Program-made: the position numbers and the translations under genes
Source: Hermodice carunculata
Lineage: Eukaryota; Annelida; Polychaeta; Eunicida; Amphinomidae
Length of the DNA stretch: 64,000 bases
Direction of reading: 5' to 3'
Assembly: GCA_964020975.1 (NCBI GenBank)
Contig: CAXHWN010002676.1
Span: 1 to 64,000, forward strand
The notes under the pieces: generated by a model
Databases searched by the model: none
What the model was told of the DNA's origin: nothing
Seen by the model: the letters and a program-made list of their open reading frames with translations, nothing else
Shown: positions 54,820 to 64,000 of the stretch, piece by piece
Layout: each line of letters opens with the position of its first letter
Numbering within the stretch: the first letter of the stretch is position 1

Positions 54820-57230
54820 AGCTGTGCTGACTTGTCAGTCAGCAGAGCTTACAGAATCCATTTGCGTCCATCGTCCGTCTGTCCTTCCGTCTGTTGTTAG
54901 ACTTTTTATATTTTCGACTTCTTCTGAAAAACGGCTACATAGAATGTTTTGATTTTGCACATGGATGATCCCCAGGTGGACCTCTACCAAGTTTGCGAAG
55001 GAGATGATGATGCAATAATTTTCCTATTTTTTATGAATTTTTACCTCAGCTGACTTGTCAGTCGGCTGAGGTTTTTTGAGGGTCCGTCCTCCGTCCGTCC
55101 GTCGTCCACAATTCCTATTTTCGACTTCTTCTCCAAAACCGTCAGCCAGATTCACTTCAAACTTGGTGGCAATGTACCTTGGGTGGGTGTCTACCAGGTT
55201 TCTTCCAATGGTCATGTTCCAATGAATTTGGATTTTTTTATGATTTTTTTTCAAAAATCTCTACAAAAGTTTTAATAGGAAAGTTTAACATTGGAATTTC
55301 TTGTAATGGTCATAACTTTAATAATATTGATGACCAGATTTACTTCAAACTTGGTGGGGATGTGTCTTGGGTGGATATCCACCAAGTGTGTTCAAATGGT
55401 CATGCTCTATTGATTTTTGGATTTTTTATGAATTTGTTTGTTCTTTTTGGGGCAAACCTTCAAAATTCTTCTTCTCCGAAACCGCTCACCCAATTGCTTT
55501 GATATCGTACATAGACACTCCCGGGGACACCTAGTTCCCAATTTGTTCACCAGGTGGCGCTGCAATTTTTTTTATGAATTTTTTGTATGGTTTTGCTATT
55601 TTTCTCTTGTTTTCAGAACAGTCCCTCAGATTAAGCTGAAATGTGATGGATATATTGTTGTGGAAGGGTCAAACAGTTGTTTAGTAGGTGGCACTGCTTT
55701 GGATTCCTGATTTTTAAGGATTTTCGATTACGGTACTTACCACTCAGTGGAGCTTTCCTATTGATTACTATGTAAGTCAATGGGCATTCTAATGCTAATT
55801 CACAGGACAACTGACACGAAATTTACTGTTTACTTGATAACTTAAGATCTGTTTTGAGTTAGCTACACATGTTAATTATTCTGTATGAAGGTCATGGTTA
55901 GACAGTACATGAATGACCTTGACCTCGTTTGTGGGGTCACAGTGCAACATACATGAATTTTACTCTTCATTATAACTTGAGAAGTACTTGAACTTTGATG
56001 TTGTACATGTAAGTGTTCTTCTATAAAGGTCAGACTTACTCAGAACATGGTGTCCTTGATCCTTTCCCAAGTTCATAGAGCTGCAAGTGTGATGAATGTC
56101 AAGATCAGCTGAGGCATGGGCTGTTCACACAGCCCTCTTGTTTAATTTATTTTTTGAAAAAAAATTAAAATTTCTTCATCTTAAGAACTACCAAGCCAAT
56201 TGCTTTGATATTGCACATAGGGTCATCTGGGGTCAACTAGTTTTTATTTTGGCCACCAGGTGGCGCTGTGATTTTTTCCTATTCTTTTTATAAATTATTG
56301 TGTGTTAAGGCTATTTTCGACTTCTTCTCCAGAACGGCTGAACAGAATTTTATCAGAATATAGTTGGACATTAGACAATGAAAGTTTGCGAATATAATAT
56401 GGATGTGTTAATTTTAGGCAAAGTTATGGGATATCAAACTTCGCAAGTGTAAGGAAGTGCTGCAGCTGTATATATATATATAACAGTGCATATATTACAC
56501 TGTTGTATTTACCCTTTTGACTTCTTCTCAAAAACCGCTGCATGGAATGTTTTAATTTTGCACATGGATGTTGCCCAGGTGAACCTGTACCAAGTTTGCG
56601 AAGGAGATGATGATGCATAAATTTTCTATTTTTAAAGAATTTTTAAATTTATTTTTTGAAAAAAAAAAAAATTCTTCATCTGAAGAGCTACATGGCCAAT
56701 TGCTTTGATATTGCACATAGGGTCACCTGGGGTCAAGTAGTTTTCATTTTGGCCACCAGGAGGCGCTGCGATTTTTTTCCTAATTTTTAATGAATTTTTG
56801 CGTGTTAAGGCTATTTTCGACTTCTTCTCCAGAACAGCATGGTAGAATTGCTTAAAATTTTATCAAAATATAGTTGGACATGAGACAATGAAAGTTTGTG
56901 AAAATACTGTGGATATGTTAATTTTTGACAAAGTTATGGGATATCAGACTTTGTGACTGTAAGTGAGTGCTGCCACTGTACACCGGCAGCCATTGAAACA
57001 GCAAGGTATGTCAATTGATAATACATGTACTACCATCAGCAGAGCTTATAGAATCCGTTTGCGTCCGTCGTCCGTCTGTCCTTCCGCAAAATTTATTTTA
57101 AGGACAAACTTTGCTACCACTCTACATACATGTATATAGCTGAACAAATCTAGACTGCAGTCCATGTGTTCCAATACTGTAAAAGCAGATCCCAGTCAGT
57201 AGAGCACAGGATCATCATGATCCTCTTGTT
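54820..57230 (+). mobile_element. H1c Helentron-like element, host of a nested copy
   Basis: The 5' end AGCTGTGCTGAC, TTGTCA, GTCAGCAGAGCT is followed by TTGCGTCCATCGTCCG. Its core units end AAATTTATTTTTTGAAAAAA and CACATAGGGTCACCTGGGGT. The 3' end at 57196-57230 is TCAGTAGAGCACA, GGATCATCATGATCC and TCTTGTT. A second, partial 5'-like block occurs at about 57040. Confidence 0.65.
55043..56143 (+). mobile_element. H1a Helentron-like element nested in the 54.8-57.2 kb copy
   Basis: It starts ACCTCAGCTGACTTGTCAGT and CCGTCCGTCCGTCG, and ends TCAGCTGAG, the GGGCTG/CAGCCC hairpin and TCTTGTTT. Outside it, GAATTTTT and AATTTATTTTTTG join to the same text that stands uninterrupted in the next tandem unit of the host copy at about 56635-56660. 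Confidence 0.75.
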
Positions 57231-59237
57231 CAGATTTAAAGGTTGCTTGCAAAAAAATTGATATTTTCCTTGATATTGAAGTTTGGTAAAGTTAATGCAA
57301 ATCCTTTGCAGAAAACAAGTTGTGGCTTCAGTTAAACAAGTTTTAAAAATTTTGATAAGTCTAATAGGTTACAGACCACAGTTGTGATTGGCTGGTTGCG
57401 CATCCCAACGGAGTTAGTCCTAATTGTGAAAATACTGTGTTTTCAGCATGCTGTAGCTTCTGTTTACATAAAGTTAGCTAAGTCAAATTTGCTGCATCAT
57501 AGAGTTGCTTCATTGGTGCTCATATAGGTGCACTGTCTTCCAGGCCAGGTGGGAACTTTATGGTGGGGAATGACAATAATGTGACCCTAGCAAGAGCACA
57601 GTTCATACACCTGTATAAAGCTGACATCCAGGTGTGGTTTCGTATTTCAATTATCACAAATTAACGAGCTTGGAATTATATGACAAAAATCCATCCATGT
57701 TTTTCTGACATTTTTATCTGTTAAATGCCGTTTACGGAATTTTAAAATACCAAAATGCTGATTTTTTAGACTGAAAAATGTTAATATGAAAAATAGAAGG
57801 ACTTATAACTGTAGTCTGTGGCCTATAATCTGACGGAAATAGTTACCCCAAAATGTGTTTTAAAATGTAAAATTATATGTTTGGAAAAGTAAGTGAATTA
57901 AACTTGCCAAATTTATAGGATATGTAGACTATGACCAAAGGTAGAATATTATGTAATATCAGTGACCTTGACATATTTTTGTGAGGTCACCATGCCTGTA
58001 AAGTTGAAAATGTGATTTTGTAATGACACGCTGTAGCTTGGAGATCAATGGCAAAGGGCATTGAGCCTCTAGATCCAAATTGCACTTAATTACATAATAC
58101 ATAAAACTGTACTTATTGACCTAGTTTTGGGGTCACTGTGACTCAGTAATTATGGATTTTGGCACTTTGTCCAAGTTTATAGTTTGTAGTCAGTAACTTG
58201 AAAAGTTATTACCCAATTTGAAAAAAGACATTATCTACATGTATGTGCATATTTTGAACATAACAATTCTTTAATCCGAGTTGAAGGTCAGGGTCAAATA
58301 GGCAATTTAGATATAGGGGTTGTTTCGAGAATGCTCTGCACCTCACAATTTTTAGGTAGGCCCACATAACATTTAGGAGTTATAAAATGGATAAAAATAT
58401 TTGTTGACATCAATGTTGGTGGTGCCAGCTATAGTATTGTTTAATATACAGGTCAAAATGTGAAAATCTGATGACTGCAATACCATCCACAGTTTTCAAG
58501 TTAGCAAAAAACAAACATTCACGACTTCTAAGATGAAAATCTAAGTCCACATTGGTGGTGCCACCTACAATATTATGCAATATACGAAAATCTTGGGAAC
58601 ACTCCAGCGTCTTTAATTTTTGGCAGGTCTTCACCAAATTTAGTGGGATTGTGGGGGAGGTCAAAGTCTAAGTTGCTGATGATGCTAGTGGTGTCACCTA
58701 TAATTTGACAGTAATTATTAGCCGAAATGTGGTTTAAGATATAAAATTCCATGTCTCGAAAAGTGATTGGATTAGACTTGCTAAATTTATAGGATATATA
58801 GACAATGTCCAGAGCTAGAATCAGATATAATATCAGTGACCTTGACCAATTTTTGTGAAGTTGCCATGCCTGTAAAGTTTAAAGAGGTGATTTTGTAATG
58901 GCAGGGTGCAGCTTGGACTTCAATGGCAATCTAAGCACACCACCAGGCAGGCTTATGGGCCTCTTGTATTACATAATCTGGGTGTCGATCTTCTGTTCCA
59001 AGATCACTGAGGACATAAGGGCTCACTCATTGTTGTCTTGGCACATGTAACAATATTCCTCACAGGAGTTGCACAAATAAGCTATGATTACATGTGGAAG
59101 GAAGTGCCATCTGGTGGACAATTTCTGCATTAAGCTTTAGATGTTCAGAAGCTACTTGAGGACTCGCAGCTTTAAAATGAACAGGTGCAATATAGCCATG
59201 ATGCCAGCAGAGCATTAGGTCCATGGGCCTCTTGTTT
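57231..59237 (+). mobile_element. H1b-type cores with two 3' ends
   Basis: Text related to the H1b interior (GGTGGTGCCACCTACAATAT, CACCAAATTTAGTGGGATTG) occupies 58400-58900. H1b-type ends with GGGCCTCTTGTAT and AGGTCCATGGGCCTCTTGTTT stand near 58970 and 59237. The first part, 57240-57900, is unassigned. Confidence 0.5.
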
Positions 59238-59379
59238 AAATTTTTTGTTTACTGTGAATCCCTTAACCACAATGAGATTTGATGCATTTAAGTTGATTTA
59301 TCTGACATCAATATTCTATTAAAAAAATATTTTATGCTTTTCTGACAAATTCTTCAAAACTTTAAACAACAGCCGACCT

Positions 59380-61403
59380 AGAAAATCATCACACTTGCAG
59401 CTCTATGAGCTTGGGATAGGATCAAGGTCACCCATGTACTGAGGAAGTCTGACCTTCATAGAAGAGCACTAAAATGTGCAACATCAAGCCCTGTTCAAGT
59501 AGTTCTCAAGTTGTAGTGAAGAGTAAAATTCATGTATGTTGCCCTGTGACCCCAGAAACGAGGTCAAGGTCACCAATGTACTGTCTAAGCATGACCTTCA
59601 TAGAGAAACATTTACATGTGCAATATCGAGGTCCTAATTCAAAACAGATCTCAAGTGAACAGTAAATTTTGTGTCAGTTGTCGTGTGACCTTGGGAATGA
59701 GGTCAAGGTCCAAACATCACTGGAGCATGACCATTTGCACAAAATAGGTAGATGGGTATAAAAGGTACATCCCTGCCAAGTTTGGTACAAATCTGGCCAA
59801 AATAATTTAAGTTATAACCATTATAAGAAATTCCATGTTAAACTTTCCTATTAAAACATTTTTTGAAAGATTTAAAAAAAAAAAAAAAAAAAAAATCCAA
59901 AGACCAATGGAGCATGGCCATTTGAATAACTTGGTAGAGACTCACCCTAGGTGCGTTGCCACCAAGTTTGAAGTAAATCTGACCGACAGTTTCTTCAGAG
60001 AAGTCCAAAATGTGAATTACCATTAGAATGACCATTGACTTGTAAAGTAAGCGATAGAAAAGGTGCATTTACCAGTACCCCAACTGAAAAAAAATTGTTA
60101 AAATTCGGGAATCCATTGAAGTCCTAACTAATGAACTAAATGATCCTTTCACAAGGAACATACTCACAAAGATTTAACTTAATCTGGGAGATGGTTCTGG
60201 AGAAGAAGTGACAAGTAACAAAAACACAAAAATTAATAAAAAATTTGAAAAAAATGCAGCACCACCTGGTAAACTAGGAGTCCCTAAGAGTGTTCTTATG
60301 TAATATCAAAGCAATTGGGCAAGCGGTTTGGAGAAGAAGGTTTTGTAAGATTTGTCCAAAAAAAGAACAAAAAAATCATTAAAAATCTAAAAATCACTGA
60401 AGCAGGACTATTTGTGCAAACCTGTTAGAAGCCCACCCAAAGTACATTGACACCAAGTTTGAAGTCAATCTGCATGACAGTTTTGGAGAGGTGGAAAATG
60501 TGAATTAGCATTAGAATGCCTATTGACTTAAATAGTAATCTACAGGAAAGCTGCATTGACTGATAAGTACCTGAATTGAAAATATCGTTTAAAAAATCAG
60601 GAATCTGCAGCAGTGCCACCCAGTGAACAACTTGTTTGAACCTTCTGCAAGGAACATATCCACCAAAATTCAGCTTAATCTGAGTGACCGTTCTGGAGAA
60701 GTCAAAAATAGCAAAAACACAAAAAATCATGAAAAAATAGAAAATTGCAGCACCACCTGGCGAATAAATTCATAACTAGAAGTCCCCGGGAGTGACCCTG
60801 TGTGATGTCAAAGCAAATAGGATGTATTCATATCTGAATACGGTTCTACTCTTAACACCTATTGAGCAAAAGAGGGAGCCACCTGCATCAGGGCAGATCC
60901 ATGCATTTAGCATGGTCAGAAGTACTTTCTCAACAAAATGAACAACACAAACACACAAAAATCTTAAGAAAATGTATGAACATATATTTGAAACATAAAG
61001 GATGCCTAAAATAATAAGAAATGGGCACTCTTTTGGTTGAAAAGGTGTTATTTATGGATATTTATGTAGTATATAATACAAATCTGCCCTGATCATGGTG
61101 GAAGCATCAGTCTGTTGCCCCGGCAACACAGGAAGTGAGCAGGATCACAGTTGAATATGAATGTGAGCGGTTTTGGAGAAGATTTTTTAAGGTTTGCCCC
61201 AAAAAAGAAAAAAATCCAAAAATCACTGTCCAGAGTGTGACTATTTGATCAAACTTGCTAGAGACCCCACCCAAGGTACATCCCTTCCAAGTTTGAAGTG
61301 AATCTGGGTGACAGTTTTGGAGAAGTCCGAAAATGTGAATTGTGGACGACAAACAGAGGGACAGATGATGGATGACTAGTCATAACATGAGCTGAGCTGA
61401 AAG
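59380..61403 (-). mobile_element. H1a Helentron-like element, reverse orientation
   Basis: The complement of the H1a 3' core (CACACTTGCAGCTCTATGAG near 59395, GACCTTCATAGAAGAGCAC) leads rightward through H1 units to a 5' end with AGCTGAGCTGAAA near 61395. Its 3' hairpin is missing. It is the only H1 copy in this orientation. Confidence 0.7.
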
Positions 61404-62005
61404 TAAAGTTTTCTTGTTGACAACCATTCCACTGGCACTACATCTTTTTGTTAATCCTAACAAAATTTTCAAGGAGGCAATTAGCTTTCAATCTATTCAA
61501 ATATGTTGTGATTTGTTTATTGTATTGGTCGATTGATTTAAAACATACATGTATCAGTGTCAGGCACCCTTGCATTTTAATTAAATAACACTAAGCTTTC
61601 ACACTTAAAAGATATTAAAGAATGGCTCCAAATGGTCTTCTGGCATCACTTCCCCATTGAATGAAGTCTGATGGGTAAAAGACAGTGCAAGATGTGGAAA
61701 GATCAGAACTTGTGTAGGTCAATACGGCAGTCTGCTAGAGTGTGCAGGAGTAGTAGAAGAAATATGGATTTTTTTTTTCAATTTCACGATCTATTGTGGG
61801 GGACCCCAAGTATTCTAATTTATATACATGTACTTTTTATTTCAATTTCATTAAATTGATTTAGTATCCCACATCCCAAAGGGAGCCCCATGACAAGCAG
61901 AAAATAAGATAGATTCTGGCTTTGCGCGCATTGGGGCTCCATTTAGGTTGCGGTGAAATTGCGATCCTGTGAGCATTCTGTCGGTGCCAAAACAGTTTAA
62001 ATTTT

Positions 62006-62098
62006 TACATAACAGAGCAAATATATTACTTACATTGTCTTTAAACAAATTTTATATAACAGAGCAAATATATTACTTACAATGTCTTTAAACAAATT
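62006..62098. repeat. 48-bp tandem duplication
   Basis: ATAACAGAGCAAATATATTA followed by CTTACATTGTCTTTAAACAA occurs twice, with one substitution. Confidence 0.9.
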
Positions 62099-62424
62099 CT
62101 AACTGACAATACATCAAGGCATCTTAAGCATTCTAGTAAAAGTAAGGACGAACATCGCCCCAAGGTTGACCTTGGCTTGAATGCCGCGCACACTCACAGG
62201 CAAAAAAACACGTCAGGCACCTGACTGTGGTTCCCTGGAATATGACAGATTCAGATCTGTCATTCCATGCAGACAGTACTCTGATATGCCATCGGTAACT
62301 TTGGTCTTTATTCCTTGTCTATTTAAATAGAAGAGTATGATAAAACAAACACCAGTTTCGTCTTCCATGCAAACAGATGACCCTACACCTACACATGCGC
62401 CATTCATGTTCACAAGCAAGGTCA

Positions 62425-62525
62425 AGCACGTGTCTCTGCAAGTGTCCCAACAACAATCACTGATTGGTCAGTTTGGGTCATGAGAACTAAAATGAACCAA
62501 TAGAAATCAGCGACTCACAAAGTCA
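62425..62525 (+). promoter_or_regulatory. candidate promoter with E-box and CCAAT boxes
   Basis: CACGTG at about 62427, ATTGG at about 62463 and CCAAT at about 62498 cluster within 80 bp, 130-200 bp upstream of a candidate coding exon. No TATA box or initiator is clear. All motifs are short and could occur by chance. Confidence 0.25.
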
Positions 62526-62628
62526 TTAAAATGGAAGGAAAATAACTTTTTCTTTCTATCAGATTACAGTGAGCAAGTTTTTCTGGGGTCGGTAGCACAA
62601 CCTAAAACACAAGTTTTTTTTTTCCTAG

Positions 62629-62788
62629 GCCCGATTGTTTTCAATTATGTACTTTCTAATGGGGGCAGCAAGGCTGAAATATAACCCACTGTTCAAAATG
62701 AATAAATTCTCACAACTCCGCACCACGAGTATTGCAGCATCTCAAACTTCAAGGCATGATGACCTCTCCATTCCTTACTTCCCAAAAG
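62629..62788 (+). CDS. candidate coding exon, possibly first exon of a mitochondrial protein
   Basis: A 160-bp open segment ends at a good donor (CCAAAAG/GTAGGT, phase 1) and follows a pyrimidine tract with CCTAG that could serve as an acceptor. ATGs at 62647, 62659 and 62698 are in frame; the last gives MNKFSQLRTTSIAASQTSRH, then DDLSIPYFPK. Rich in Arg, Ser and Thr and poor in acids at the start, it resembles a mitochondrial presequence. I do not recognise the protein and no second exon is seen before 64000. Confidence 0.3.
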
Positions 62789-64000
62789 GTAGGTCAGCAT
62801 CCAGCACTGGGTGACTTTTGTGAACAACGTAAAACTGACGTGTTATAGTTTCTTCTTGACAATATTTTAAATATTCTGAACTGTAAAAACTAATTAAGGT
62901 GTATCTGATGATTTCAAATTTTTTAAAACAAATGATAAATGCAGTCGAAAGCTGTGATAACAGTCAAAAACAACCTCGTCCCATTTCAACTAAAATAGAC
63001 TTGTCTTGACTCGAAATACAGCGATGTAATTGGGTGAAAATGCCCTACCCAAAGTGCTTTTGTTTCCACTCAATGGAGCCAAGAAGTTGAAGAACTGATG
63101 TTCTTGCTCAAAAAAAAGTAGCAACAACTTATTCATACAATAGCAAATACAGACCCTACTATATATTCCAATATTTTCCAATTACAGTTGTAAATAACGG
63201 ATTGACACTTATCTGGGCTACATGTTACACCAGACATCCATCAGTGATGCTATACGAGAGAACTAAATCTCTATATACACCATGGTGGTAGTGTGATTGC
63301 AGAGCCATTGAAACACAAACTACGCATAAAATATATTAACATTGGTCCTACTTCATTTCAAATTTGTGAGAAACTCGTATTTTGACACAAGCTGCAAATA
63401 CAATTACAAAAGATAACATGTGAAGAGGGTAATGTGGTTTTGGACAGGTTTCATACCCACTTCTTACACTACCGTGTAAGTAGGCGCGCATGGCTATAAA
63501 ATAGCCCCCCCCCCCCCAACACACACACACACACACACAAATTCGAACTTGTATGCTACTGCCCATTTATTCTTGCCATTATAGGCTAACCTTTGACAAT
63601 TTTAGCAATGCTTACATCACAAGACTGCACAGCCATAGAGAGCAGGACAGACAGTTCCAACCCATCCACTGTTGATATCAGCCAATCCTGGCACTTGTGC
63701 AGTGTGGCCTTGGCTTGTCTATAGGCACACTTAAATCTCCCTACCTTCCATTATTGCATGTGAGCAGTCTGTACTGGACTATTGCTTGTGTAGATGGCCA
63801 AAGTATAGAGGCACCAGTCGCACATCACACACTAAAACCATTATGCTGACAATTTTTTATTTAACAGTACCATTACGTGAAATTCTTGTTCAAAATCTAG
63901 ATTCAAGCTCAGTCCAATTCAGTAAATTTCCATTTATGCACTTATCATGGAGTTTCACCCTCTCTGCAACCAAAGTTTCCGTGATGCACTCTAAATACAC
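62789..64000. other. unassigned stretch to the window end
   Basis: AT-rich, without recognised repeats or exons, apart from a C/CA tract. If the exon at 62629 is real, this is its intron. Confidence 0.35.
63505..63538. repeat. poly-C then (CA)n tract
   Basis: Thirteen C followed by ACACAC repeats. Confidence 0.9.

Larger units (their letters stand above)
61404..62628. other. unassigned stretch, promoter-like at its right end
   Basis: No repeat family is recognised apart from a short duplication at 62006-62098. Confidence 0.35.

Overview
The window looks like non-coding, repeat-dense DNA from a marine invertebrate nuclear genome. GT-AG introns, non-LTR retrotransposons, hAT and pogo-type DNA transposons, LTR-retroelement fossils and long microsatellites all point to an animal. 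The Helentron-like repeats with tandem cores resemble those best described in bivalves, while the many TAGGCCTA words are something I associate with echinoderm or hemichordate DNA, so I do not commit to a phylum. No prokaryotic feature was seen.

Host genes: the one gene I recognise is a POLR3G/POLR3GL-like RNA polymerase III subunit (RPC7) on the + strand. Only its last two coding exons are seen (32767-32883 and 50830-50922), separated by an intron of about 17.9 kb that is largely mobile DNA. A weaker candidate is a first coding exon at 62629-62788 with CCAAT boxes upstream.

Left half (1-32.7 kb): a CR1/Jockey-group LINE (1-2310) lies in an older repeat. Patches of Helentron-like repeats follow, with a 425-bp fold-back at 10258-10683. 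From 11.6 to 30.5 kb there is a nest of insertions. A pogo/Tigger-type transposase gene (11582-15109) is split by a 1.9-kb insert that carries a 145-bp tandem array. Just past its stop codon sits an env-bearing Ty3/gypsy fossil (15113-30476, LTRs about 600 bp). The fossil itself contains a small pogo-like MITE (16358-16508), a TTAA-flanked element (22020-24164) with another MITE inside, and, in its 3' LTR, a Helentron-like element (26295-30370) that hosts a second one (26607-28762).

Right half (32.7-64 kb): the POLR3G-like intron holds a nearly intact hAT transposon with an intron and terminal inverted repeats (35749-39965), inserted in a Helentron-like element. It also holds a second, minus-strand gypsy fossil (45738-48870) and a 135-bp TTC tract. 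Downstream of the gene is a stack of Helentron-like copies (54.1-61.4 kb).

Most notable: three or four sequence-unrelated repeat families (called H1-H4 here) share one architecture: a 5' palindrome, a GTCC-rich microsatellite, a tandem-repeat core often carrying TGACCTTGA...TCAAGGTCA palindromes, an inverted subterminal motif, and a short hairpin a few bases before the 3' end. Their insertion sites, read against uninterrupted copies in the same window, show entry into T-runs with no target duplication. This is the Helentron/HINE pattern. No Rep-helicase gene was seen.
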